From assembly GCF_013376095.1 (NCBI RefSeq), contig NZ_JAAMFN010000020.1:20420-84419 (forward strand): 64,000 bases of DNA, written 5' to 3'. Source of the stretch: Arthrobacter sp. SDTb3-6 (GTDB lineage Bacteria > Actinomycetota > Actinomycetes > Actinomycetales > Micrococcaceae). Of this stretch, positions 46,404-54,831 are shown piece after piece. A program made the translations under genes and the position numbers. Positions within the stretch are counted from its first letter, which is position 1. Each line of letters begins with the position of its first letter. Below the pieces are notes generated by a model. The model was given only the letters and a program-made list of their open reading frames with translations, had not been told where the DNA came from and did no database searches.

Positions 46404-47683
46404 GTGCCGCCGGCAGCTACCTGGTCCGTGGCGCCGCATTGCGCGACCACTGGTTTGACGCACCGCTGGACCATGCCGATCCCTCCGGCCCCTCGATAAG
46501 GCTGTTTGCCCGCGAGATCTATGACCCGGCCCTGGAAGCGGCCAACCTGCCCTGGCTGCTGTTCCTGCAGGGCGGCCCGGGCGGGCGGGGCAACCGCCCG
46601 CTGGGCCTGACCGGCTGGCTGCGCGAGGCGTCCAAGAACTTCCGGGTGCTCATGCTGGACCAGCGCGGCACCGGCCTGTCCACCCCGGCGTCCCGGCAGA
46701 CGCTGCCGCTCGTGGGCGGTGCCGCGGCGCAGGCGGACTACCTGGCACATTTCCGCGCCACCGACATCGTGGCCGACGCCGAACTCATCCGGGCCGCGCT
46801 GGGCTCGGGCCCGTGGTCCGTCTTCGGCCAGAGCTATGGCGGCTTCTGTGCCCTGACGTACCTGTCCATGGCGCCCGAAGGCCTGAAGGAAGTGCTCATC
46901 ACGGGCGGGCTGGGGCCGCTGGCGGGCCCGGCCGACCAGGTCTACGAGGCCACGTTCGCCCGGCTCACGGCCCGCAACACCGAGTACTTTGCCCGCTACC
47001 CGCAGGACCGGGCCCAGGTCACCCGGATCATGCGCCATGTGGCCTGCGTTGCGGAATGCCTGCCCACGGGCGAACGCCTCACCCCGGAGCGCGTCCAGAT
47101 GCTGGGCAACTACTTTGGCGGCAACACGCGCATCGACGCCCTGCACTACCTGCTCGAGGACGCGTTTGTCCCCACCCCTGACGGCGACCGCCTGTCAGAC
47201 GGATTCCTCGCCCAGGTCTCGGCCCAGGTCAGCCGCGCCGCCAACCCCCTGTACGCCCTGATGCACGAGTCCATCTACGTCCAGGGCGAAGCCAGCAACT
47301 GGGCCGCGGCCCGGGTCCTGGCCGCGCACCCGGAATTCCACCCGGATGCGGAGGAACCGCTGCTGACGGGGGAGGCGGTGTACCCGTGGTACTTCGAGCA
47401 GGACCCCGCCCTGGCACCGCTGCGCGAGGTGGCCGGGCTGCTGGCGGCCCGCACGGCAGGCTGGGGCCCGCTCTACGACCTGGCGCAGCTGGGCCGCAAC
47501 ACGGTGCCCGCCGCCGCCGCCGTCTACACGGACGACATTTACGTGGACCACGGCATCTCCCTGGCCACGGCCGCCGCCGTGCAGGGCCTGCAGGTGTGGG
47601 AAACGTCCGACTTCCACCACGACGGCATTGCCGACGACGGGGAAGGGATTTTCGCCCAGCTGCTGGGCATGGTCCGGGGCTAG
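46400..47683 (+). CDS. Alpha/beta hydrolase, proline iminopeptidase-like (S33)
   Basis: A 427-residue hydrolase. The oxyanion-hole motif LQGGPGGRG, DQRGTGLS and nucleophile Ser145 in FGQSYGGFC are typical of the S33 proline iminopeptidase branch; the catalytic His is in SDFHHDGI near the end. No signal peptide is seen, so it is cytosolic. The ATG overlaps the acetyltransferase stop. The natural substrate is probably an N-terminal Pro or similar small peptide; it could instead be a general esterase. Confidence 0.85.
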   Translation: MSAAGSYLVRGAALRDHWFDAPLDHADPSGPSIRLFAREIYDPALEAANLPWLLFLQGGPGGRGNRPLGLTGWLREASKNFRVLMLDQRGTGLSTPASRQTLPLVGGAAAQADYLAHFRATDIVADAELIRAALGSGPWSVFGQSYGGFCALTYLSMAPEGLKEVLITGGLGPLAGPADQVYEATFARLTARNTEYFARYPQDRAQVTRIMRHVACVAECLPTGERLTPERVQMLGNYFGGNTRIDALHYLLEDAFVPTPDGDRLSDGFLAQVSAQVSRAANPLYALMHESIYVQGEASNWAAARVLAAHPEFHPDAEEPLLTGEAVYPWYFEQDPALAPLREVAGLLAARTAGWGPLYDLAQLGRNTVPAAAAVYTDDIYVDHGISLATAAAVQGLQVWETSDFHHDGIADDGEGIFAQLLGMVRG

Positions 47684-47744
47684 CCGAATCTCGTGGTTGC
47701 CGCCGGTGCAGGCCCGGGGTGGTCCCAGCCGGCGGGGTCGTTGG

Positions 47745-49820
47745 TCACGCGTGGCCCGCTTCGCGCATCTGGCGCAATTCCTTCTTCAGCTCGGCGACCT
47801 CGTCCCGCAGCCGGGCGGCCAGCTCGAAGTGGAGGTCGCCCGCCGCACCGTGCATCTGGGCCGTGAGGTCCTCGATCAGGTCCACCAGCTCGCCGGCGGG
47901 CCGGGCGGCCAGGCCGTCGCGGCGCACTGACTTCTTGGCGGTTTCGCGCTTGGTCCGGGCCTCCTGCAACAGCGCGGCAGTGTCCGCATCCTCGCGCGCC
48001 AGCTGGTCGGTGATGTCGGCGATCTTCTTGCGCAGCGGCTGCGGGTCGATGCCGTGCCCGGTGTTGTAGGCGACCTGTATTTCCCGGCGCCGGTTGGTCT
48101 CGTCAATGGCGAACTGCATGGAGTCGGTGATGCGGTCCGCATACATGTGCACCTGCCCGGAGACGTTGCGGGCGGCACGGCCGATGGTCTGGATCAGGGA
48201 TGTCCCGGAGCGCAGGAATCCTTCCTTGTCCGCGTCAAGGATGCTGACCAGCGACACTTCCGGCAGGTCCAGGCCCTCGCGGAGCAGATTGATGCCCACG
48301 AGCACGTCAAAGACGCCCATCCGCAGTTCGCGGAGGAGTTCCACCCGGCGAAGGGTGTCGACATCGGAGTGCAGGTACTGGACCTTGATGCCGTTGCCCA
48401 GCAGGTAGTCGGTGAGGTCCTCGGCCATGCGCTTGGTGAGCGTGGTGACCAGCACGCGCTCGTTCTTGGCGGACCGCTCCCGGATTTCGCCCAGCAGGTC
48501 GTTGATCTGGTCCTTGGACGGCTTGACGATGATTTCCGGGTCGATCAGGCCGGTGGGCCGGATGATCTGCTGCACATAGCCGTCCGACTTCCCCAGCTCA
48601 TACTTGCCGGGCGTGGCGGAAAGGTAGACGGTCTGGCCGACCCGCTCCAGGAACTCGTCCCACTTCAACGGCCGGTTGTCCATGGCGGAGGGCAGCCGGA
48701 AGCCGTGGTCCACCAAGGTGCGCTTGCGGGACATGTCACCTTCGTACATGGCCCCGATCTGGGGGACGGTGACATGGGATTCGTCGATGACAAGCAGGAA
48801 GTCGTCGGGGAAGTAGTCCAGCAGGCAGTGCGGCGCGGTGCCCGGCCCGCGGCCGTCGATGTGCCGCGAATAGTTTTCGATGCCGTTGCAGAACCCCATC
48901 TGCTCCATCATTTCCAGGTCATAGGTGGTGCGCATGCGCAGCCGCTGGGCCTCCAGCAGCTTGTTTTGGCTCTCCAGTTCCTTGGTCCGGGCGGCCAGCT
49001 CCTCCTCGATCGCCCGGGTGGCCCGGGCCATGCGCTCGGGCCCGGCCACGTAGTGCGACGCCGGGAAGACGTACATTTCGGTCTCCTCCCGGATGACCTC
49101 GCCGGTCAGCGGGTGGAGGGTGTAGATGTTTTCAATTTCGTCGCCGAAGAACTCAATGCGCAGCGCCTGTTCCTCATACATGGGAATGATTTCAACGGTG
49201 TCCCCGCGTACGCGGAACGTGCCGCGGTGGAAGTCAATGTCGTTGCGGGCATACTGCATGCTGACGAACTTGCGCAGCAGGTCGTCCCGGTTCATGGTGG
49301 CGCCGCGGGTCAAGGTGACCATGCCGGAAACATACTCCTCCGGGGTGCCCAGGCCGTAAATGCACGACACCGTCGCCACCACCACCACGTCGCGCCGGGT
49401 CAGCAGCGCGTTCGTAGCGGAGTGCCGCAGCCGTTCGACCTCCTCATTGACCGAGGAGTCCTTTTCAATGAACGTGTCCGACTGCGGCACGTACGCTTCC
49501 GGCTGGTAGTAGTCGTAATAGGAGACGAAATATTCCACGGCGTTGTTCGGCAGCAGCTCACGGAACTCATTGGCCAGCTGGGCGGCCAACGTCTTGTTCT
49601 GCACCAGGACCAGGGTGGGCCGCTGCACCTGCTCGATGAGCCAGGCCGCGGTGGCGGACTTTCCGGTACCAGTGGCGCCCAGCAGCACGATGTCCTTCTC
49701 GCCGTTGGTGATGCGCTCGGTGAGCTCCTTGATGGCCGCCGGCTGGTCGCCGGCCGGCTGGAAGTCGCTAATGACCTCAAACGGGGCAACAACACGGTTA
49801 ATTTCCTGGGCAAGACTCAT
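47745..49820 (-). CDS. uvrB: UvrB, excinuclease ABC subunit B
   Basis: A 691-residue helicase-like subunit that verifies damage after UvrA. It has Walker A GATGTGKS (48-55), the beta-hairpin [12 protein letters not shown], the box VIDESHVT, the C-terminal helicase block [11 protein letters not shown] and a UVR motif at the end ([15 protein letters not shown]) that binds UvrC. The ATG at 49820 is chosen because the family begins here; it lies 7 bp after a TAGCGT -10, so translation is likely leaderless. Confidence 0.97.
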   Translation of the reverse strand: MSLAQEINRVVAPFEVISDFQPAGDQPAAIKELTERITNGEKDIVLLGATGTGKSATAAWLIEQVQRPTLVLVQNKTLAAQLANEFRELLPNNAVEYFVSYYDYYQPEAYVPQSDTFIEKDSSVNEEVERLRHSATNALLTRRDVVVVATVSCIYGLGTPEEYVSGMVTLTRGATMNRDDLLRKFVSMQYARNDIDFHRGTFRVRGDTVEIIPMYEEQALRIEFFGDEIENIYTLHPLTGEVIREETEMYVFPASHYVAGPERMARATRAIEEELAARTKELESQNKLLEAQRLRMRTTYDLEMMEQMGFCNGIENYSRHIDGRGPGTAPHCLLDYFPDDFLLVIDESHVTVPQIGAMYEGDMSRKRTLVDHGFRLPSAMDNRPLKWDEFLERVGQTVYLSATPGKYELGKSDGYVQQIIRPTGLIDPEIIVKPSKDQINDLLGEIRERSAKNERVLVTTLTKRMAEDLTDYLLGNGIKVQYLHSDVDTLRRVELLRELRMGVFDVLVGINLLREGLDLPEVSLVSILDADKEGFLRSGTSLIQTIGRAARNVSGQVHMYADRITDSMQFAIDETNRRREIQVAYNTGHGIDPQPLRKKIADITDQLAREDADTAALLQEARTKRETAKKSVRRDGLAARPAGELVDLIEDLTAQMHGAAGDLHFELAARLRDEVAELKKELRQMREAGHA

Positions 49821-49827
49821 GGGGTTA

Positions 49828-49848
49828 ACGCTACTCCGCTTGCGGAGT
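49828..49848 (-). promoter_or_regulatory. uvrB -10 with adjoining palindrome
   Basis: On the minus strand TAGCGT (49833-49828) ends 7 bp before the ATG. Directly upstream, sharing one base with it, is ACTCCGC-TT-GCGGAGT (49833-49848), a perfect 7-bp inverted repeat in the spacer, the same relative position as the LexA-like box of uvrA but with a different sequence. Confidence 0.45.
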
Positions 49849-49955
49849 GGGCAGGACTGCCGAAGAAAGCCATGTTCGAACGGGCCCTCCCCGTGTGAGG
49901 ACGTATCCATACATCATCGCCACCAGCACCGTCACCACCAAACAATGAGGTCACC

Positions 49956-50324
49956 ATGAGTTCAAACACACCGGAAAATCCCTACGGGGAGTCCGCAGCA
50001 AAGTTCACCCGGCCGCAGTGGGCCCAGACGCCGCCCGCCCCGCCGTCGTATGCGCAGGGACCGTACGGCCCCCCAATGGAGGATCCGGGCAAGACACTGG
50101 GCATCGTGGGCCTGGTGCTGTGCTTTGTGGTGTCACTGGCCGGCCTGATCGTATCCATCATCGCCAAAAGGAAATCCGCGGCGGCCGGATTCACGAACAC
50201 GCCGGCCAACGTGGGTGTGATCCTGGGGTGGATCTTCACCATCATCGGCTTCGTAGTCATGGTCTTCTACATCATTGCCGTGGTGCTGCTGCTCAACAAC
50301 CCGGACGTGGTCAACAGGTATTAG
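49956..50324 (+). CDS. Small membrane protein, DUF4190-like
   Basis: A 122-residue protein with a Pro/Tyr-rich hydrophilic start (QTPPAPPSYAQGPYGPP) and two membrane segments (LGIVGLVLCFVVSLAGLIV; VGVILGWIFTIIGFVVMVFY). This layout matches DUF4190-type actinobacterial proteins of unknown function. GAGGTCACC precedes the ATG. Its stop overlaps the convergent coaE stop by 4 bp. No function can be assigned. Confidence 0.7.
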   Translation: MSSNTPENPYGESAAKFTRPQWAQTPPAPPSYAQGPYGPPMEDPGKTLGIVGLVLCFVVSLAGLIVSIIAKRKSAAAGFTNTPANVGVILGWIFTIIGFVVMVFYIIAVVLLLNNPDVVNRY

Positions 50325-51511
50325 CCCCGGCCCAGCCACCGCACCACCTCGGGCACCGTCGCGGCAAACCACGGCTCCTTCGCCGCGGCATACGCCTCCG
50401 TGGTCGCATCCCGGGCGTGCACAGCCGCCAGCCGCCGCTTCAGGGCCGCATAGCGGTCCCGGGCGCCGTCGTCGGCCCGCAGCCAGTCCCGGAAGGCCAG
50501 GGCCATGGCCGCACCGGGTGAACCGTCCACGCGGACGTGCAGGTTGACGGGGCGGCCGGGATCGGCCGCGTTGTGGAAGCGCTTCTCCCAGCGCTCCCCC
50601 GCCGCCCCGCCGGCGAAGTCATGGCCGGTGTCCCACCAGGCGCCGTCGCGGGCGGGGAAACCGGCGGCCGCCAACGCTGCCGCCACGCCATCGGCGGCCG
50701 CCAGGGACCGGACCCGCAGTTGCAGGTCGATGATGTCCTTCGCCGCGAGGCCCGGCACCGAGGTGGACCCGATGTGGTCCACCCCCACCGACCCATCACC
50801 CGCGGCCGCCGCGATGCGTGCGGCCAGCCGGGCAGCCTGGGCCGGCCAGCCCGGATCCGCCGGCACCACGGCCGGCGGCCCGGTCTGCTGTGCGGGAGTC
50901 CCGGCCGCCAGGTTGTGCGCGAAGGGCAGCAGCCGCCGCTCCCACAGCAGCCCAAGGGCCGCCAACGCCTTTTCCGGCGGGCCGGAATTGTCCAGCACGA
51001 CGTCGGCGGCCGCCCTGCGCTGCCCGTCGCCGGCCTGCGCGGCCATCCTGGCCCGGGCGTCTGCCTCCGCCATGCCGCGGTTGGCGGTCATGCGGGCCAG
51101 CCGCTGCCCCGCCGGGGCGTCGACCACCACCACCAGGTGGAAGTTGGCGCCCTGCCCCGTCTCCACGAGCAGCGGGATGTCCTGGACCACAATGGCGCCG
51201 GGGCCGGCGTCGTGCTTCAGGGACGCGGCGGCAGCCCGGACCAGCGGGTGGACAATCGCGTTGAGCGCGGCCAGCCGGTCCTTGTCCGCGAAGACGAGGG
51301 TACCCAGCGCCGGCCGGTCCAGCGTGCCGTCGGCGGCAAGCACGCCGGTCCCGAACTCCGCCGCGACGGCGGCCAGGCCGGGCGTCCCGGGGGCCACCAC
51401 GTCCCGCGCCAGCTGGTCGGCATCAATGACCACGGCGCCCAGTTCGCGAAAACGGGCCGAGAGCAGGGATTTTCCGGCGGCGATGCCGCCGGTGAGACCA
51501 ATCGAAAGCAT
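50321..51511 (-). CDS. coaE: Dephospho-CoA kinase fused to GrpB/UPF0157 domain
   Basis: A 396-residue two-domain protein. Residues 1-200 are CoaE, the last step of coenzyme A synthesis, with P-loop GLTGGIAAGKS (5-15) and DADQLARDV. From about 213 a GrpB domain follows (VGVDHIGSTSVPGLAAKDIIDL), related to nucleotidyltransferases. The fusion is known in actinobacteria including M. tuberculosis, where the GrpB part is thought to aid folding or regulation. The ATG has GGAGGC between it and a -10 box. Confidence 0.93.
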   Translation of the reverse strand: MLSIGLTGGIAAGKSLLSARFRELGAVVIDADQLARDVVAPGTPGLAAVAAEFGTGVLAADGTLDRPALGTLVFADKDRLAALNAIVHPLVRAAAASLKHDAGPGAIVVQDIPLLVETGQGANFHLVVVVDAPAGQRLARMTANRGMAEADARARMAAQAGDGQRRAAADVVLDNSGPPEKALAALGLLWERRLLPFAHNLAAGTPAQQTGPPAVVPADPGWPAQAARLAARIAAAAGDGSVGVDHIGSTSVPGLAAKDIIDLQLRVRSLAAADGVAAALAAAGFPARDGAWWDTGHDFAGGAAGERWEKRFHNAADPGRPVNLHVRVDGSPGAAMALAFRDWLRADDGARDRYAALKRRLAAVHARDATTEAYAAAKEPWFAATVPEVVRWLGRG

Positions 51512-51517
51512 GCCTCC

Positions 51518-51527
51518 ACACTAGACT
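51518..51527. promoter_or_regulatory. Overlapping divergent -10 boxes of coaE and yigZ
   Basis: In the 23-bp gap, the plus strand reads TAGACT (51522-51527), 7 bp before yigZ, and the minus strand reads TAGTGT (51523-51518), 6 bp before coaE. The two share bases 51522-51523, so polymerase cannot occupy both at once. Confidence 0.5.
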
Positions 51528-51534
51528 GGTTCGG

Positions 51535-52257
51535 ATGAGCCAGACACCTCCCCCGCCGCCGGCGCCGGGCCCCAACAGCTACACGACGCTGGCCGCCGGG
51601 GCCGATTTCCGCCACGAGCTCACCATCAAGCGCTCCCGCTTCATCACCGTGCTGCGCCGGGTGGCGGACGAGGAGGAGGCCCGGGCACTGGTGGCCGGCC
51701 TGCGGCGCGAGTTTTACGATGCACGCCACCACTGCTCGGCCTTTGTGTTGGGTGCGGACCGCCGGGTGCAGCGCTCCAACGACGACGGCGAGCCCTCCGG
51801 CACCGCCGGGCTGCCGATGCTCGATGCCCTGCTGAAGCGGGAAACCCGCCGGTCCCCGGCCGCGACCGCCGCCGACCTCAGTGACGCGTGTGCCGTCGTC
51901 GTGCGGTATTTTGGCGGCGTCCTGCTCGGTGCGGGCGGGCTGGGGAGGGCCTACTCGGAGTCCGTCAGCGCCGCCGTGGACCTGGCGCCGCTGGTGCGCC
52001 GGGACCGGATGCAATTGTTCACCATCGCCGCCCCGCACGCTGCGGCCGGGCGCCTGGAGAACGAGCTGCGCAGCGCCGGCTACGTGATGACCGGCAACGG
52101 CTACGACGCCGTCAACACCCAGGTGGGCCTGGCCATGCCCGACGACGCGGACGTGATTGCCGCGGCGCAGGAGCGTCTGGCGTCCCTGACCGCGGGGCAG
52201 GGGACCCTGGCCCCGGCCGGCCTGGACTGGGTGGACACGCCGCTGCCGCGCTGCTGA
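51535..52257 (+). CDS. yigZ: YigZ/IMPACT (UPF0029) family protein
   Basis: A 240-residue protein with a Pro-rich start followed by the IMPACT domain: IKRSRFITVLRRV, HHCSAFVLG, SNDDGEPSGTAGLPML and VVRYFGGVLLGAGGL, the characteristic family block, then a C-terminal YigZ domain. The eukaryotic relative regulates GCN2; the bacterial role is unknown, possibly nucleic-acid or ribosome binding. It is divergent from coaE and convergent with rpsA. Confidence 0.9.
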   Translation: MSQTPPPPPAPGPNSYTTLAAGADFRHELTIKRSRFITVLRRVADEEEARALVAGLRREFYDARHHCSAFVLGADRRVQRSNDDGEPSGTAGLPMLDALLKRETRRSPAATAADLSDACAVVVRYFGGVLLGAGGLGRAYSESVSAAVDLAPLVRRDRMQLFTIAAPHAAAGRLENELRSAGYVMTGNGYDAVNTQVGLAMPDDADVIAAAQERLASLTAGQGTLAPAGLDWVDTPLPRC

Positions 52258-52310
52258 CGCGCCGGCACGGGCGCAGTTGTCCCCGGCGTGGCCGCCAGGG
52301 GCGTTAAACG

Positions 52311-52346
52311 GGGCAGGTCCCCCACCCGAAGGTGAAGGACCTGCCC
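52311..52346 (-). terminator. Terminator after rpsA
   Basis: Arms 52311-52320 and 52337-52346 pair over 10 bp, with an inner CACC/GGTG stem. On the minus strand it is followed by CGTTTAACG. It lies between the convergent yigZ and rpsA and may serve both. Confidence 0.7.
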
Positions 52347-52377
52347 GGCTGCTGCTGCGTGCGAAGCGGGCCGGAAA

Positions 52378-53856
52378 TTAGTTTCCGGTGAGCTTTTCGC
52401 GCAGTGCCGCCAGTGCCTCGTCGGAAGCCAGCGTGCCGGCACCGGAGTCGTTGGAGGACGGCTCGGAGGAGTAGCTGGTTCCGGCGGACTCGCCGGCACC
52501 ACTGCCGTCGGCTGCTGCATCTTCTGCGGCGTGCTCGGCAACCTGCTTCTTGTGTGCTTCCCAGCGGGCCTGGGCGTCAGCGTACTGCTGCTCCCAGACG
52601 GCGCGCTGCGTCTCGTAGCCCTCGAGCCATTCGTTGGACTCGGGGTCGAAGCCCTCGGGGTATTTGTAGTTGCCCTCTTCGTCGTACTCGGCAACCATGC
52701 CGTACAAGGCCGGGTCGAACTCGGTGGAGTCGATGTCGACGCCCTCGTTGGCCTGCTTGAGGGACAGCGAGATGCGGCGGCGTTCCAGGTCGATGTCGAT
52801 GACCTTGACGAACAGTTCGTCGCCCACGGAGACAACCTGCTCGGCCAGCTCCACGTGGCGGACGGCCAGCTCGGAGATGTGGACCAGGCCTTCGATGCCG
52901 TCTTCGACGCGAACGAACGCACCGAACGGAACCAGCTTGGTGACCTTGCCGGGGACAACCTGGCCCAGCGCGTGCGTGCGGGCGAAGGTCTGCCACGGGT
53001 CTTCCTGCGTAGCCTTGAGCGAGAGCGAAACACGCTCGCGGTCCAGGTCCACTTCGAGCACCTCGACGGTGACTTCCTGGCCAACCTCGACAACCTCGGA
53101 GGGGTGGTCGATGTGCTTCCAGGACAGCTCGGAAACGTGCACGAGGCCGTCGACGCCGCCCAGGTCCACGAAGGCACCGAAGTTGACGATGGAGGACACG
53201 ACGCCGGGACGGACCTGGCCCTTTTCCAGCTTGTTGAGGAACGTGGAACGGACCTCGGACTGGGTCTGCTCGAGCCAGGCACGGCGGGACAGGACCACGT
53301 TGTTGCGGTTCTTGTCCAGTTCGATGATCTTGGCTTCGATCTGCTGGCCGATGTAGGGAGCCAGGTCGCGCACGCGGCGCATCTCGACGAGCGATGCGGG
53401 CAGGAAGCCGCGCAGGCCGATGTCGAGGATAAGACCACCCTTGACCACCTCGATGACGGTACCGGTGACGACGCCGTCTTCTTCCTTGACCTTCTCGATG
53501 TCGCCCCAGGCGCGCTCGTACTGTGCGCGCTTCTTGGAGAGGATCAGGCGGCCTTCTTTATCTTCCTTCGTGAGCACCAGGGCTTCGACCTGATCGCCGA
53601 CGGCGACAACGTCACCGGGGTCAACGTCGTGCTTGATGGACAGCTCACGGGAGGGGATGACACCTTCGGTCTTGTAACCGATGTCGAGCAGGACTTCGTC
53701 GCGGTCAACCTTGACAACAACACCTTCGACGAGGTCGCCGTCGTTGAAGTACTTGATGGTTGCGTCCACTGCGGCGAGGAAGTCTTCAGCAGTACCGATG
53801 TCGTTGATGGCAACGACAGGGGTGGTACCGGTCTTCTCGGGGGTCGTGATGGTCAT
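52378..53856 (-). CDS. rpsA: 30S ribosomal protein S1
   Basis: A 492-residue S1 with four OB-fold S1 repeats starting near 41, 126, 212 and 297 (for example DLVEGVVVKV, DGVVTGTVIEV, GQVRPGVVSSIVNFGAFVDL and GQVVPGKVTKLVPFGAFV) and an acidic, Ser/Ala-rich C-terminal tail. Gram-negative S1 has six repeats; four is normal in actinobacteria. The ATG at 53856 begins the family-typical MTITTPEK. S1 helps leadered mRNAs bind the ribosome, in contrast to the leaderless genes nearby. Confidence 0.96.
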   Translation of the reverse strand: MTITTPEKTGTTPVVAINDIGTAEDFLAAVDATIKYFNDGDLVEGVVVKVDRDEVLLDIGYKTEGVIPSRELSIKHDVDPGDVVAVGDQVEALVLTKEDKEGRLILSKKRAQYERAWGDIEKVKEEDGVVTGTVIEVVKGGLILDIGLRGFLPASLVEMRRVRDLAPYIGQQIEAKIIELDKNRNNVVLSRRAWLEQTQSEVRSTFLNKLEKGQVRPGVVSSIVNFGAFVDLGGVDGLVHVSELSWKHIDHPSEVVEVGQEVTVEVLEVDLDRERVSLSLKATQEDPWQTFARTHALGQVVPGKVTKLVPFGAFVRVEDGIEGLVHISELAVRHVELAEQVVSVGDELFVKVIDIDLERRRISLSLKQANEGVDIDSTEFDPALYGMVAEYDEEGNYKYPEGFDPESNEWLEGYETQRAVWEQQYADAQARWEAHKKQVAEHAAEDAAADGSGAGESAGTSYSSEPSSNDSGAGTLASDEALAALREKLTGN

Positions 53857-54003
53857 GTAGTAGGGGCTCCGATGTGGATAGTTGGCTAAGCCGGACGGGT
53901 CCGGCGAATTATTATGGCTGCAGGGTTTCCTGCGGATGGTGCCAGCATGCACGGCGCCGGCGGGGCCCTTGTGGGGCCCAGACCACGCATTACATGCCCA
54001 TTT

Positions 54004-54009
54004 AGTCTA
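54004..54009 (-). promoter_or_regulatory. Candidate rpsA -10
   Basis: On the minus strand TAGACT lies about 150 bp before the rpsA ATG, giving a leader of about 140 nt. The same spot reads TAGTCT (54003-54008) on the plus strand and could serve the divergent permease gene. I see no clear -35. Confidence 0.35.
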
Positions 54010-54053
54010 GTGGCTGGCGCCAATGAGCGCAAAATGCGGGTGCGGCGGCAATA

Positions 54054-54815
54054 ATGGCGTTTGTGGACCATTCAACCCTTCTCGTCCTGGGCCCGAACGC
54101 CTGGGTGCTGCTGGCTGTGCTGCTGGCCCTGGCGGGTGCAATGTGGCGTGTCACGCTGGGCCGGCACCCGGCCCAAATGCTCGTGGCGGGGCTGCGCGCC
54201 CTGGTCCAGCTCGCCGCCGTCGCGCTGGTCATTGCGGTCCTGGCCGGACGCGGCGCGTGGGCCTTTGCGTTCGTGGGGCTCATGTTCCTGGTGGGTGTGT
54301 GGACCTGCGGACGCCGGGTGGCCCGCACGGGCCGGTGGTGGCTGGCCGCCATCCCCCTGGCCGCGGGGGTGCTGCCCGTGGCCGCATTGATGTTTGCCGC
54401 CGGCGTGCTGCCTTTCTCGGCCCTGGCCATCATTGCGGTGCTGGGGCAGCAGATCGGCGGGGCCATGTCCACCGTCACGCTCAGCGGCCGCCGCATTGAG
54501 GACGAGCTGGTGGTCCGTCGAGGGGAGGTGGAGGCCGCCGTGGCGCTGGGCTTCATGTGGTTTGCCGCCCGGATGATGGTGGGCCGTCCGGTGGCGGGGG
54601 AGGCGGTGCTGCCCTCGGTGGACCAGACCCGCACGGCCGGCCTGGTGACCCTGCCGGGGGCCTTTGTCGGCATGATCCTGGGCGGGGCCGCGCCCCTGGA
54701 CGCCGGGCTGATCCAGCTGCTGGTGCTGATTTCACTCCTGCTGGTCAACTCCACGGCCGCGGCCGCGACACTGTGGCTCAGCTGCCACGGGGCGTGGACA
54801 CACAGGCCGGCCTGA
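54054..54815 (+). CDS. FetB/YbbM-like (UPF0014) ABC transporter permease
   Basis: A 253-residue membrane protein with about seven hydrophobic segments. The block LPSVDQTRTAGLVTLPGAFVG followed by MILGG is the hallmark of the UPF0014/FetB family, whose E. coli member exports iron with the ATPase FetA. No ATPase gene is adjacent: rpsA is divergent upstream and ndh convergent downstream. It is therefore an orphan permease here, and its partner and substrate are open. The GGTGCGGCGG upstream is a weak ribosome binding site. Confidence 0.85.
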   Translation: MAFVDHSTLLVLGPNAWVLLAVLLALAGAMWRVTLGRHPAQMLVAGLRALVQLAAVALVIAVLAGRGAWAFAFVGLMFLVGVWTCGRRVARTGRWWLAAIPLAAGVLPVAALMFAAGVLPFSALAIIAVLGQQIGGAMSTVTLSGRRIEDELVVRRGEVEAAVALGFMWFAARMMVGRPVAGEAVLPSVDQTRTAGLVTLPGAFVGMILGGAAPLDAGLIQLLVLISLLLVNSTAAAATLWLSCHGAWTHRPA

Positions 54816-54831
54816 CAACGGCAGGCGCACC

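Noticed and set aside
49874..49881. GTTCGAAC upstream of uvrB as a LexA box
   Set aside because: The half-sites are fused head to head; the actinobacterial pattern needs TCGAAC-N4-GTTCGA, and the required spacing is absent.
54023..54499. A frame starting with a Cys-rich peptide (MSAKCGCGG) as a cysteine-sensing upstream ORF
   Set aside because: It does not stop before the permease gene but runs 158 codons through it in another frame, with shadow-like composition.
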